Counted from the stretch's first letter, positions 25,444 through 35,219 are shown. The stretch: DNA of 42,993 bases from Clostridia bacterium (GCA_017508485.1 JAFVYV010000009.1:1-42993); one strand, 5' to 3'. Notes: generated by a model not told the origin, from the letters alone. Made by a program: numbers and translations.

Positions 25444-26520
25444 ATGTTAATTTTATTGGGACTATCTATTTTGCCAAGTATAATTAAATTATTTATGGGC
25501 GACGTAGACGGCAATAAACAAAAGAAAAAACTTTTTTTAATTTTATGTGGACTACTTATAGTATTCGTAGTTGGTTTTAGGCACGTAAACGTTGGTACGC
25601 GTGATACTGAAACATATTGGAAAATGTACGAAAATGCTATGAATTCTTCAAGTTTGAAAGCGTTTTTGACTAATCACAAAGTATTTGAAACGTTCTTTCT
25701 TTTTTCGGAGTGTTTGTTTTCTTTTTTTCTTTGGGCTTTAGCAAAGATTATACCTAATCCACAAATTTTAATTTTTATTACGTCAGCATTTGTAACGATT
25801 AGTGTATTGTGCTTTATTTTTAAACATTCAAAAAATACAATGCTATCCGTTTTAATGTATATTTGCTTGGGGGCAATGACTTTTAATATGAACGGTATGC
25901 GTCAGGCTGTAGCGATAGCGATATGCTTATTTGCTTACGGTTTTGCTAAAGATAAAAAACTAATACCATTTTTACTAATAGTGTTGATAGCAACGTTAGT
26001 TCATAAATCTGCCATATTTTTTGTGGTTGTGTATTTTGTTCCGTATTTTAAGTTAAACTTAAAGTCGTGCTTGTTTTTTGCATTGTTAGTAATAGCCTTT
26101 ATTCTATTGTCTGATAGATTGGCAGTATTGTTTGATAGTTTTACTGGTGAAGATTACGGCGAAGGCGAATCTTTTAGTAGTGGCGGATATATTACCCTTT
26201 TAATTTATATATTAACGATAATTTTTGCTTTTATAACGGCAAAAAATAATAAAGATGACAAGTCTTTTTCAATGGCATTATTTATTACAATCTTAGGGTG
26301 TTCATTGTTTTTTGCAAGATATATATCAACTCAAATTTATGAAAGAATGAGTTATTATTTCTTTTACGGAGTTATATTATTGTTGCCACAATCAATAGAA
26401 ACGTTAAAAGACAAAGATAAAAAGGTTATGATTACAATTGTTTCCGTTTTATCTATACTATTATTTGCATACCGTTTATATGGTTCGGTGTTCCAAAACT
26501 TTACATTTTTTTGGGCATAA
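25444..26520 (+). CDS. EpsG family polysaccharide polymerase (Wzy-like)
   Basis: This 358-residue protein has about ten hydrophobic segments and the EpsG pattern: GFRHVNVGTRDTETYWKMY after the first helices, then NGMRQAVAIAICLFAYGF and VHKSAIFFVVVYFVP. EpsG/Wzy proteins link flipped repeat units on the outer face of the membrane. It is the only polymerase candidate in the operon. Confidence 0.85.
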   Translation: MLILLGLSILPSIIKLFMGDVDGNKQKKKLFLILCGLLIVFVVGFRHVNVGTRDTETYWKMYENAMNSSSLKAFLTNHKVFETFFLFSECLFSFFLWALAKIIPNPQILIFITSAFVTISVLCFIFKHSKNTMLSVLMYICLGAMTFNMNGMRQAVAIAICLFAYGFAKDKKLIPFLLIVLIATLVHKSAIFFVVVYFVPYFKLNLKSCLFFALLVIAFILLSDRLAVLFDSFTGEDYGEGESFSSGGYITLLIYILTIIFAFITAKNNKDDKSFSMALFITILGCSLFFARYISTQIYERMSYYFFYGVILLLPQSIETLKDKDKKVMITIVSVLSILLFAYRLYGSVFQNFTFFWA

Positions 26521-26542
26521 ATAAAATAGTTAGAGGTGAGTT

Positions 26543-27799
26543 ATGAGAATATTATGGATAGTAAATATGATGTTTCCTAAATTGGCTAGTCATTTAGGAC
26601 TAAAAACAAGCACAAGTGGAACGTGGTTAATTGACCTTGCTGAAGGCTTGAGCAATCTTGATAATGTTGAAATTGGAATAATGACCTATGGTCAACAAAA
26701 AGACTTTGTAGACGTTAAAATTGAAAATATTAGGTATTTTGTATTTCCAGGTGGCGGAAAAAGATTGCTATTTGGAAATAAAAATACGAGAAAAGATTGC
26801 CAAAAAATCTTAGAACAATTTAAACCTGATTTAATACATATTCACGGAACTGAATATGCTCCTGGATATGAAATAATAAAAACTGGCACAAAAGTTCCCG
26901 TTCTTTTAACAATACAAGGAATGCTTGGTAGGATTAAAGATGAGTATTATGGTGGTCTTTCTTTTAGAGAGTTGCTTAAATGTACAACGTTAAAAGAATT
27001 GTTGCGTTTTAAAACTCCTTTTACAAGCAAAATGATTTTTAATAATAGTGCAAAAAGAGAAAGAAAGGTTCTTAATAGCGTTAAATACGTTACAGGGCGT
27101 ACTGATTGGGATAAGGTTACAATGCTAAACATAAATTCTAATCTAAAATATTATCGTTTAAATTATAATTTACCTGCACCTTTTTATAATGCTAAAAAGT
27201 GGGATATAAATGAAGTTCAAAGAAGGTCAATATATTTGAGTTCTTCTCATTATTCGCTAAAGGGTTTACACGTTTTTGTAGATGCTTTAGAAATTGTTAA
27301 AAGTAAATATCCTGACGTTAAGGTTTATATGCCAGGTGGTAGGGCAAAAGACGGAAAAATAAGGGCGTCATCTGGTTATATGAAGTTTGTTTTGAAAAAA
27401 ATTAAAGAGAAAGGTTTAGAAGAAAATTTTTATTTTATAGGTGGCATACCTTCAAATAAAGTTGTAGAGGAACTTCAACGTGCAAACGTTTGTGTTGTTT
27501 GTTCTGCTATGGAAGGGGCATCTGCAACCATAAGAGAGGCGTCTATGATAGGTACTCCATCAATATGCTCTTATCGTGGTGGCATGACAGAACTTATTAC
27601 TGATGGCGTAACAGGTTTTACTTATGATTATCCTGAATATTCAATGTTAGCATTAAAAATTATGCAAATTTTTGAAGATGATGAGTTGGCGATTAGCTTT
27701 TCAGAAAAGTCAATTGAAATAAGTGAAAAACGCCATGATAGAGAAAAGAACGTTTTAGAAACCTTTAAGGTATATGAAGATATTTGTGCAAACAATTAA
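26543..27799 (+). CDS. Glycosyltransferase family 4
   Basis: This 418-residue GT-B protein begins RILWIVNMMFPK, has DLIHIHGTEYAPGYEI in the N-terminal half, HYSLKGLHVFVDALEIVK at the interdomain strand and CSAMEGASATIREASMIG at the donor site, where most relatives read E-G-x-x-x-x-x-x-E-A. The start follows GAGGTGAG. Acceptor and donor are unknown. Confidence 0.88.
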   Translation: MRILWIVNMMFPKLASHLGLKTSTSGTWLIDLAEGLSNLDNVEIGIMTYGQQKDFVDVKIENIRYFVFPGGGKRLLFGNKNTRKDCQKILEQFKPDLIHIHGTEYAPGYEIIKTGTKVPVLLTIQGMLGRIKDEYYGGLSFRELLKCTTLKELLRFKTPFTSKMIFNNSAKRERKVLNSVKYVTGRTDWDKVTMLNINSNLKYYRLNYNLPAPFYNAKKWDINEVQRRSIYLSSSHYSLKGLHVFVDALEIVKSKYPDVKVYMPGGRAKDGKIRASSGYMKFVLKKIKEKGLEENFYFIGGIPSNKVVEELQRANVCVVCSAMEGASATIREASMIGTPSICSYRGGMTELITDGVTGFTYDYPEYSMLALKIMQIFEDDELAISFSEKSIEISEKRHDREKNVLETFKVYEDICANN

Positions 27800-27813
27800 G
27801 AAAAGGAGTTTTT

Positions 27814-28770
27814 ATGATTAAATCTAACATTGACTTATCAGTTTTATTAATATTTTTTGCCCGTCCTAACACCTTAGAACCTGTATTTAAAAAGGTAAAG
27901 GAAGCGCGGCCGTCAAAATTATTTTTAGCGTGTGATGGTGCAAGAGAAAATAATGAAAGAGACGTTGAAGCCATTGAACAATGCAAAAAAATAGTAGAAG
28001 ATATTGATTGGGAGTGTGAAGTATACACAAACTATTCTACTCAAAATTTAGGTTGTGGCAGAGGACCTTCTAACGCCATTTCTTGGGCTTTTGAACATAC
28101 GGATAAGTTGTTGATATTAGAAGATGATTGCGTTCCAGATGAAACGTTATTCCCTTTTATGGCAGAAATGCTTGAAAAATATAAAGATGATGAAAGGGTT
28201 GGAATTATAAGTGGGTTTAACCATTTTAAAGATTGGGACTGTGGCGAATATAGTTATTGCTTTACAAAAACAGGTGCAACTTTAGGTTGGGGCACTTGGA
28301 AACGTGTTTGGGAAAAGTATGACTATATTTTAAAAGATATGGATGAAAAATACTGCCAAAAACTTTTATCAGGGGCTTTTAAAGATGACCGTATGATGAA
28401 AGCAAGAATGGGCAGTTGGAGAAAGGCTGTAATTGAAACAAGAACAAAAAAAGTTAATTATTGGGACGTACAATTTGGCTTTTTAAAGTATGCGCAATCT
28501 TATTTATGCGTTGTGCCAAAGGGAAACCTTATTTACAATATTGGTGTTGGAGCAGGGTCTACTCATACGGAAAACACAAAAGAAAGCAAATGGAAATTAG
28601 GCAAAATTTTATTTATGCCAACCGTTCCTATGCAATTTCCACTTAAACACCCTAATTATATGATTTGCGACTCTGAATATGATGAAAAAAGTTTTAGAAT
28701 GATTAATCCAAACAAATTTGTTAGAGTAATTAGAAAAATTAAAAGAAAGTTAAAAATAAAGGAAAAGTAG
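27814..28770 (+). CDS. Glycosyltransferase, HlpA/GNT-I-like
   Basis: The ATG at 27814 follows AAGGAG and gives 318 residues; a farther start would lie in the previous gene. The N-terminal LSVLLIFFARPNTLEPVFKK and LILEDDCVPDETLFPFM (an E-D-D metal motif) match GT-A proteins related to GNT-I and the so-called hemolysin-activation HlpA proteins of capsule loci. TLGWGTWKRVWEKYD is a strong family marker. It probably adds one sugar to the repeat unit. Confidence 0.8.
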   Translation: MIKSNIDLSVLLIFFARPNTLEPVFKKVKEARPSKLFLACDGARENNERDVEAIEQCKKIVEDIDWECEVYTNYSTQNLGCGRGPSNAISWAFEHTDKLLILEDDCVPDETLFPFMAEMLEKYKDDERVGIISGFNHFKDWDCGEYSYCFTKTGATLGWGTWKRVWEKYDYILKDMDEKYCQKLLSGAFKDDRMMKARMGSWRKAVIETRTKKVNYWDVQFGFLKYAQSYLCVVPKGNLIYNIGVGAGSTHTENTKESKWKLGKILFMPTVPMQFPLKHPNYMICDSEYDEKSFRMINPNKFVRVIRKIKRKLKIKEK

Positions 28771-28771
28771 G

Positions 28772-29815
28772 ATGTTTGCTCCATTATTAATTTTAATGTT
28801 AGTTTGTTTATGGAAAATAAAATTTAATTTTTCAAAAACGGGCTTTGGCGATTATTTACAAAAAGATAAAACTGAATCGGTAAAAGGATTATTTATTTTA
28901 ATAGTTTTTTTAAGCCATTTTAATAAATACGTATCTTATTCTTGGACGCCTGACGTGTATGCTTTTAAAATTATAGGCGTGATAGGACAAGCAATGGTAA
29001 TTCCATTTCTTGTTTATTCTGGCTTTGGCGTTATGGAGTCTATTAAAAGAAAGGGTATATCTTACGTAAAAGGTTTTCCTAAAAACAGAATATTAAAGGT
29101 TTTGTTGATATTTGAATTTGTTAACGTATTTAAAATTTTAGTAAAATTTATTTTAAATGGCTTTGTTGAATTAGAATTTATAATTTTATCAACGATAACT
29201 TGGCTTGATTGGTATGTTTTTGCTATTTTACTTTTATATTTTTTCACCTATTTTGCTTACTTGATATTTAAAGATAAAAAGAATTACGCACTTTTGCTAA
29301 TAAGCGTTATTGTATTAACGGTATTATACGTAACCACTTTATATTTAGCAGGTACGCCAAGGTTTTATTACGATACCGTTTTATGTTACGTTATTGGGCT
29401 TATTTGGTCTATTTATAAAGATAAACTTGACAACTTTTTTGCAAAAAATTACGTGTTTTATCCAGTAGTGATAGTGCTTGCGGCTATTTGCGCTGTTTCA
29501 CAAATTTTCTTAAAAGAGTATAAAATAGCAGTTATTATAACCTACTTAGTAGTTGCTGTGTTATTGCTTTTAATTACAAAAAAGGTTCAAATAAACAACG
29601 GCGTGTTAAGTTGGTGTGGAAGACACTTGTTTGATATATATTTGGTTCATAGAATTCCAATGGATATCTTTTTTGCGTTAGGCATAAACGAAATAAGTAA
29701 TTATTTATATTTTGGATTAAGCGCCGTTGCAACTTTTGTGCTTGTACTTGTTTTAGATTTAACAATAAATAGGTGGATAAAAAGGCTATCTAAACCTAAA
29801 ACAATAAAAGAATAA
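28772..29815 (+). CDS. Acyltransferase family 3 membrane protein
   Basis: This 347-residue protein has about ten membrane helices. KGLFILIVFLSHFNKYV places the catalytic-type His after the first helix, and LVYSGFGVMESIKRKG is the second family motif. Such proteins O-acetylate or otherwise acylate surface glycans across the membrane. The C-terminal DIYLVHRIPMDIFF is also typical. It starts 1 nt after the previous stop and is followed by a second acyltransferase. Confidence 0.82.
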   Translation: MFAPLLILMLVCLWKIKFNFSKTGFGDYLQKDKTESVKGLFILIVFLSHFNKYVSYSWTPDVYAFKIIGVIGQAMVIPFLVYSGFGVMESIKRKGISYVKGFPKNRILKVLLIFEFVNVFKILVKFILNGFVELEFIILSTITWLDWYVFAILLLYFFTYFAYLIFKDKKNYALLLISVIVLTVLYVTTLYLAGTPRFYYDTVLCYVIGLIWSIYKDKLDNFFAKNYVFYPVVIVLAAICAVSQIFLKEYKIAVIITYLVVAVLLLLITKKVQINNGVLSWCGRHLFDIYLVHRIPMDIFFALGINEISNYLYFGLSAVATFVLVLVLDLTINRWIKRLSKPKTIKE

Positions 29816-29842
29816 AAAGTATAGTAGGGAGAAAGTTTGTAT

Positions 29843-30888
29843 ATGAAACAATATAAGGCTATAGACCTTGCAAAATTTGTGTGTGCTATTTTGATTATAA
29901 TTCTTCATACTGCACCGTTTGCAAGTTATAGTAAAGTTTTAACGGTTGGTTTTAGAAATATTATTACCATTATTGCCGTACCGTTTTTCTTTGTGGCAAG
30001 TGGGTTTATTGCATTTAAAAAGATAGATGGAAAAAGCGGAAAAGAGCAAACAAACTACGTTTTAAAACACTTAAAACGAATTGTTATAATGTATTTAATA
30101 TGGAGCGCAATTTATTTTGTGTTCGTTGCAATAAAATGGGCTAGGGCAGAAGATTTTTCTATTTATTATGTTTTAGAATACATAAAAGATTTTTTTTTGA
30201 AGGAAGTTATCAAACCATTTGGTTTTTACCTGCCTTGTTTATGGCAACTTTACTTGTTTGGTTGTTGCACAAAAAACTTCCGTATAAAACTATTTTTATT
30301 ATCGCTTGTGTAATTTATATATTTACTTTGGGTGGTAGTTCTTATTACGGTTTGTTTACAAAAGTACCTTTTATTGAAAGTATTTATAACACTTACTATA
30401 GTTTCTTTGATAGTATAAAAAACGGTGTGTGTTTTGGCCTTATTTTTGTTTGTATGGGTGCAATGATTGCTGAAAAAGAAGAAAGGATTGTAAGCAAAAG
30501 CCCTATGTGGAAAACGGGGATTTGGTGCGTTGTTTTTGCTATCCTTTTAGCAGTAGAAGCAATTGCCGTAGGAATTTTTGACTGGAATACTAAAGGCGTA
30601 GATACTATTGCTATGCTTGTGCCGTTTAGTTTCTTCTTTTTTAGTTTTCTATTAAAGTGGAATATTAAAGGAAAAGATAACTTATTCTTAACCTTAAGAA
30701 AATATAGTTTATTGATGTTTTTATGTCAAAGAATACCTTTAAGCATTATTGATATGTTTTTTGGTGAAAGTATAATTGCAACAAACTCAATGTTGTATTT
30801 TGCCGTTGTGTTATGCGCAACAATGTTAATTTCTTTTATAATTATTCAAGCGTCAAAGAAGGTTAAATTTCTTAAATATTTGTATTAA
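29843..30888 (+). pseudogene. Acyltransferase family 3 protein split at a T9 run
   Basis: The first frame (ATG 29843, after GGGAGAAAG) begins KAIDLAKFVCAILIIILHTAPF with the family His, then VPFFFVASGFIAFKK. It drifts into a non-family sequence and stops at 30313. The family sequence resumes one frame back as EGSYQTIWFLPALFMATL and runs to 30888. The switch falls in nine T (30190-30198). A one-base backward slip on T TTT TTT, or one extra T, restores about 348 residues, the size of the acyltransferase just upstream. So this may be a broken gene, a phase-variable gene or one read by slippage; an assembly error is also possible. Confidence 0.75.
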
Positions 30889-30897
30889 GGAGAAAGT

Positions 30898-31695
30898 ATG
30901 GAACTTAGTAGATTACAAGATTTAGTTTATAATATTTTTGTAGAATTTGATAGGATTTGTAGAAAATATGATTTAGCATACTCTATGGAAGGGGGTACGC
31001 TTTTAGGTGCAGTTAAATATCAAAATTTCGTGCCTTGGGATGATGATATTGACGTAATAATGCGCCGTGATGATTATGAAAAGTTTTTAAAAGTAGCCCC
31101 TAAAGAATTAGGAGAAGACTTTTTTTTACAATCATATAACAACGTTTCACAGTTTCCGTTAAACTATGCAAAAATTTGCTATAACAAAGTAGTTATTTAT
31201 GATTATGATTATAGTCATTTAAAAAAGATGCATCACGGAATTTTTATGGATATTTTTCCTATTGACAACGTAAAAGTTGATAAGTTAAAAAAACATTGTT
31301 CAATGGTTGGTGTATTAACGGGCGCTCGTAAAACTAAACTAAAAGTTAATTTAGGAAAATTACCTAAACTTAAAAGAATTGTATATAAACTTGTGTCAAA
31401 ATTGCCAATGTCTACTTTGGTTTCTTTACAAAACAAAGTTTGTGGAAAATATAACAAAAAAGATACGGGGTATCGTTATGAAGTTTGTAATTCTAATAAA
31501 AAGTTTCCACCAATGCCTTCTAAAATGTATGATGAATATATAGAATTACAGTTTAGAGATAAGAAATTTAAAGCGATAAAAGATTATGATAAATTATTAA
31601 AATCTCGTTTTAGCGAAGATTATATGGAAACGTTACCACCTGTTGAAAACAGAAAACCTTCGCACAACCAAAATATTATTGAGGTAGAAAATTAA
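30898..31695 (+). CDS. LicD family phosphotransferase
   Basis: This 265-residue protein carries the LicD signature GGTLLGAVKYQNFVPWDDDI with the metal-binding acidic cluster, then MRRDDYEKF and the downstream HHGIFMDIFPIDNV. LicD proteins transfer phosphocholine or a related phospho-alcohol onto teichoic acids and glycans. No choline kinase, cytidylyltransferase or choline transporter is in the window, so the group moved may be different. AAGGAG precedes the ATG by 7 nt. Confidence 0.9.
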   Translation: MELSRLQDLVYNIFVEFDRICRKYDLAYSMEGGTLLGAVKYQNFVPWDDDIDVIMRRDDYEKFLKVAPKELGEDFFLQSYNNVSQFPLNYAKICYNKVVIYDYDYSHLKKMHHGIFMDIFPIDNVKVDKLKKHCSMVGVLTGARKTKLKVNLGKLPKLKRIVYKLVSKLPMSTLVSLQNKVCGKYNKKDTGYRYEVCNSNKKFPPMPSKMYDEYIELQFRDKKFKAIKDYDKLLKSRFSEDYMETLPPVENRKPSHNQNIIEVEN

Positions 31696-33200
31696 TGCGT
31701 AAAAAAACAATAGGCGTAGTACTATCTTATTTACTGATTGTTGTTGATATTTTAGTCAGTTTGTTTTTTGTACCGTATTTGCTTAAAAGTTTAGGTGATT
31801 CAGAATACGGTATTTATAGACTTATGCTTTCAACGGCCTCATATCTATCAATTTTAGATTTTGGTATAGGTGGAACGCTAACAAGATATATTGTAAAATT
31901 TAAGACGGAACAAGATAAAAAGGGTATAGAAAACTTTTCTGCAATGGGATTGTTTATATACGGAGCACTTGCTTTATTAGTAATACTTATTTCCGTTGGT
32001 GTTGCTTTATTTATTCCAAGTATGTATAAGGCGTCTATACCAAGTGAATTGAGTAGAGAGGCTCAATACATATTCGTTATTATTTGTTCAACAACGGCTG
32101 TGTCTTTATTTAACCACGGCTATAACGGAATTATTACTGCTTATGAAGGTTTTGCTTTTAATAAGTCAAGCAATATTCTAAAAATTGCTTTAAGAATTTT
32201 GCTTATTATATTTGGATTAAAAATATTTAATTCTGCATTAGTAGTCGTTATAATAGACTTTGCTTTAGCAGTACTTTTATTGATAGCAAATGCGCTTTAC
32301 GTTAGATTTTACGTTAAATGCAAAGTGCGTTTACATAAGTGGGACTGGAAACTTGCAAAAGAAGCCTTTGTTTTTACTTTGGCAATTTTAATGCAATCTA
32401 TAATAAATCAGTTTAACTCAAACGTAGACAATATTGTGCTTGGAATTTATATGACGGCTTCGGTCGTTACCTTATATTCGTTGGCATTACAAATTTATAC
32501 TATTTTTGGTAGTTTGTCTACGGCAATATCATCAGTATATTTGCCAAGTATAAGCGAAACGGTGTTTAAGGGCGCAACTGATGAAGAAATTACAAGAAAG
32601 GTTGTTGAACCAAGTAGAATTCAATTAATTGTGCTATTGTTGGCGTTAACGGGTTTTTACCTATTTGGACAAGACTTTATTACTTTATGGGTAGGGGAAG
32701 GATATGAACAGGTTTACGTACTATGTTGCGTTCTTTTAACCTCTTCAATACTTGACCTTTCGCAAAACTCTATTACGTGTGTATTAAAAGCAAAAAATAT
32801 GCTTCACGGAAAGACGCTTATTTTAGGAATTGCAACCATTGTAAACGTTATTATAACCTTTGTTTTAGTTCCTATAATAGGGGCAGTTGGTGCTACGATA
32901 GGTACGGCTTTTTCAATGTTATTTGGATATGGCGTTGCGCTAAATATTTATTTTCAAAAGAAAGTTCATTTAAAAATGGGGCTTTATTATAAAGAAACTT
33001 ACAAAGGTATTCTTTTAGCCGTTATAATTGCTGCCGTGATTGGTGTGGCGTTTACCTTTATTAAGATGCAAGGTTGGATAGGCTTTTTAATAAAAGCAGG
33101 GCTTTATGCTATAGTATATTGCGTTATAATTTTATTGATAGGATTAAACGCAAACGAAAAACAAATGGTTAAAAGAATTTTTAAAAGGAAAAAATTATAG
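31695..33200 (+). CDS. Oligosaccharide flippase (Wzx-like, MOP superfamily)
   Basis: This 501-residue protein has about 12-14 hydrophobic segments. The N-terminal half matches PST/MurJ-type exporters: VPYLLKSLGDSEYGIYRL and LDFGIGGTLTRYIVKF. These proteins flip undecaprenyl-linked repeat units to the outer face before polymerisation. Its ATG shares a base with the LicD stop (TAATG). Together with the polymerase it makes the pathway Wzx/Wzy-type. Confidence 0.9.
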   Translation: MRKKTIGVVLSYLLIVVDILVSLFFVPYLLKSLGDSEYGIYRLMLSTASYLSILDFGIGGTLTRYIVKFKTEQDKKGIENFSAMGLFIYGALALLVILISVGVALFIPSMYKASIPSELSREAQYIFVIICSTTAVSLFNHGYNGIITAYEGFAFNKSSNILKIALRILLIIFGLKIFNSALVVVIIDFALAVLLLIANALYVRFYVKCKVRLHKWDWKLAKEAFVFTLAILMQSIINQFNSNVDNIVLGIYMTASVVTLYSLALQIYTIFGSLSTAISSVYLPSISETVFKGATDEEITRKVVEPSRIQLIVLLLALTGFYLFGQDFITLWVGEGYEQVYVLCCVLLTSSILDLSQNSITCVLKAKNMLHGKTLILGIATIVNVIITFVLVPIIGAVGATIGTAFSMLFGYGVALNIYFQKKVHLKMGLYYKETYKGILLAVIIAAVIGVAFTFIKMQGWIGFLIKAGLYAIVYCVIILLIGLNANEKQMVKRIFKRKKL

Positions 33201-33210
33201 GGGTAAGGTT

Positions 33211-34389
33211 GTGACTTTAACTGAAAAGTTCTTTGTTGAGTGCGTTAAAATGGGAATTAAAGGGGAAACCGTTAGTTCTATTCCAAACGAACTTGACTAC
33301 AAAAAACTTTATAATCTTTGCAAGGCGCATTCTATGAGCGTGGTTGTGTTTAATGCGCTTTACGGGGTAAAAGAAAAGGTTTTACCTTCCTTTTTAGATG
33401 CTCTTCTTAAAATTGTGCGTCGCCACGTAAAAAAGGACGTGCAAAAAGACCACGACGTAAACGAGTTATTAAGTGCATTTGAAGAAAACGGTTTAAGATA
33501 TATGCCACTTAAAGGTTATTATTTAAGAAAGTTGTATCCTTCAACCGATATGCGTTATTCTGCAGACTTTGATATTTTAATTGACCTTAAAGAATTAAAA
33601 AAGGTGCGTGAAGTAGCCTATAAACTAGGGCTAAAAACGGAAAGACACGATGAACATCACGACATAGTTTATAACCCTGAAACAAAAACGGTTTTTGAAT
33701 TACACAAAACTATTTTTGTTGGTGAACTTGAAAAGTATTTTGGTGGGGGCGAAAAGGGTTTTGAAAAAGCCAAATTAAAAGAAGGCTATAACTATTTTTA
33801 CGAGATGGATAAAGAAACTTTTTATATCTCAGTACTTGCTCACTCTGCTTACCATTTTGCATTAGATGCAGGGGTGGGTATTCGCCACCTAACGGATATT
33901 TATTTATACCAAAAAGCATATGCGTTAGATAAAGAATATTTAAACGCTGAACTTGAAAAATGTGGTTTAATTAAGTTTAACGAAGAGTTTGAAAAACTTG
34001 CAAACTACTTTTTTGAAGATGAAAAGCCAACTGATTTTACTAAAAAATTAGCAAAACACGTTTTAGAGTCAACTTTGCTTGCTAACGAAGAAAAGCAGAT
34101 GGCGTCTTTAGTTGTGTCAAACGCTAAAGGCGAAGAAGGGGAGAAAAAGGCAAAAAAACGTTCTTTTTTAAGGGCTATTTTCCCTATTAAAGAACATATG
34201 CAGTTTTCTTACCCTGTATTAAAAAAGCACGGCTATTTACTTCCTATCTTTTACGTTATAAGATGGTTTCACGTATTGTTTACAAGACCTAGAAACGTTG
34301 GAAAGTTAAAGAAAATGCAAAACGTATCTACTTTAGAAATAGAATATATTAAAGAGATAAGAAATGGGCTTGGAATTCAAGATTTGTAA
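33211..34389 (+). CDS. NTP_transf_5 family nucleotidyltransferase
   Basis: I start this 392-residue protein at the GTG at 33211, after TAAGG. LRYMPLKGYYLRKLYP and STDMRYSADFDILID, with its DxD metal pair, are the core of the NTP_transf_5 fold; HHDIVYNPETKTVFELHKT follows. These proteins occur in many capsule loci, but their reaction is not established. It is the last gene before the operon terminator. Confidence 0.82.
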   Translation: MTLTEKFFVECVKMGIKGETVSSIPNELDYKKLYNLCKAHSMSVVVFNALYGVKEKVLPSFLDALLKIVRRHVKKDVQKDHDVNELLSAFEENGLRYMPLKGYYLRKLYPSTDMRYSADFDILIDLKELKKVREVAYKLGLKTERHDEHHDIVYNPETKTVFELHKTIFVGELEKYFGGGEKGFEKAKLKEGYNYFYEMDKETFYISVLAHSAYHFALDAGVGIRHLTDIYLYQKAYALDKEYLNAELEKCGLIKFNEEFEKLANYFFEDEKPTDFTKKLAKHVLESTLLANEEKQMASLVVSNAKGEEGEKKAKKRSFLRAIFPIKEHMQFSYPVLKKHGYLLPIFYVIRWFHVLFTRPRNVGKLKKMQNVSTLEIEYIKEIRNGLGIQDL

Positions 34390-34412
34390 TAGCAAAACAT
34401 AAAAAACAATAT

Positions 34413-34440
34413 AAAAAGCAAGGGGGACTTGCTTTTTTTG
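34413..34440 (+). terminator. Terminator of the polysaccharide operon
   Basis: AAAAAGCAAG (34413-34422) pairs with CTTGCTTTTT (34428-34437) around a 5-nt loop and ends in seven T. Confidence 0.85.
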
Positions 34441-34448
34441 TTTAGGTG

Positions 34449-34477
34449 TTGATTTTTTGAAAGTTTTTTAGTAAAAT
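34449..34477 (+). promoter_or_regulatory. Promoter of the thioesterase gene, leaderless geometry
   Basis: TTGATT (34449-34454), 17 nt, TAAAAT (34472-34477). The ATG at 34485 is 7 nt past the -10, where transcription would start, so the mRNA should begin at or next to the start codon. Confidence 0.7.
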
Positions 34478-34484
34478 ATCTTTT

Positions 34485-35216
34485 ATGGAAATAAAAAATC
34501 AAGTGGAATTAAATGAGACAATTTTATCTAGTCAAGTGGACTTTAACCAAAAATTAAGGTTTGATGCTATTTTGAACATTTTTCAAGACGTTACCACAAT
34601 GCATTCTACCTTGATGGGGGTTAGTCACGATGATATGTTAAAAAACTCTAACGCATACTGGGTACTTTCTAAAATAAAAGTCAAAGTTCAAGGTGAGTTT
34701 AGAACGGGTGATGAAGTTTTAGTAAAAACTTGGCCTTTAACACCTTCAGTAGTTAGGTTTAACAGAGGTTATGAAATTACAAAGCCTAACGGTGAAATCG
34801 TGGGTCATTCAGAGTGGTGCGTGTTGGATGCCAAAACTTTTAGACCAAGAAAGTTTAGCACCCTTTCTTATCCAACGATGGCGCATTTAGAAGAAAAGGT
34901 TAGCATAAGCGACTTTATGCGTTTTACGGAAGATTTTACTGAAGAAAACTTTGTTTTAGAACATACAAACCTTTTTACAGACGTTGACTGTAACAAGCAC
35001 GTTAACAACGTTGTTTATGCAAAAATGGCGCTTGACGTTTTTGGTTTAGAAGAGTTTGAAGAGTTTAACTTTAACGCATTTGAAATTCACTTTATTTCAC
35101 AAACTTTTTTTGGCGATAAAATTAAAATTTACAAAAAAGCATATAAAGACAGGGTTTTTGTTTTAGGCAAAAAGGAAGAAAAACCTGTTTTTGAAGCACT
35201 TTTTTACAAGGAATAG
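34485..35216 (+). CDS. Acyl-ACP thioesterase
   Basis: This 243-residue double-hotdog enzyme releases fatty acids from acyl carrier protein. The N-terminal half has LRFDAILNIFQDVTTMHSTL and SEWCVLDAKTFRPRK; the C-terminal half has FTDVDCNKHVNNVVYAKM, the D-x-N-x-H-V-N-N catalytic motif. Length fits bacterial FatA-like enzymes. No ribosome site is present, in line with a leaderless transcript. A GNAT gene follows 3 nt after the stop. Confidence 0.9.
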   Translation: MEIKNQVELNETILSSQVDFNQKLRFDAILNIFQDVTTMHSTLMGVSHDDMLKNSNAYWVLSKIKVKVQGEFRTGDEVLVKTWPLTPSVVRFNRGYEITKPNGEIVGHSEWCVLDAKTFRPRKFSTLSYPTMAHLEEKVSISDFMRFTEDFTEENFVLEHTNLFTDVDCNKHVNNVVYAKMALDVFGLEEFEEFNFNAFEIHFISQTFFGDKIKIYKKAYKDRVFVLGKKEEKPVFEALFYKE

Positions 35217-35219
35217 ACT

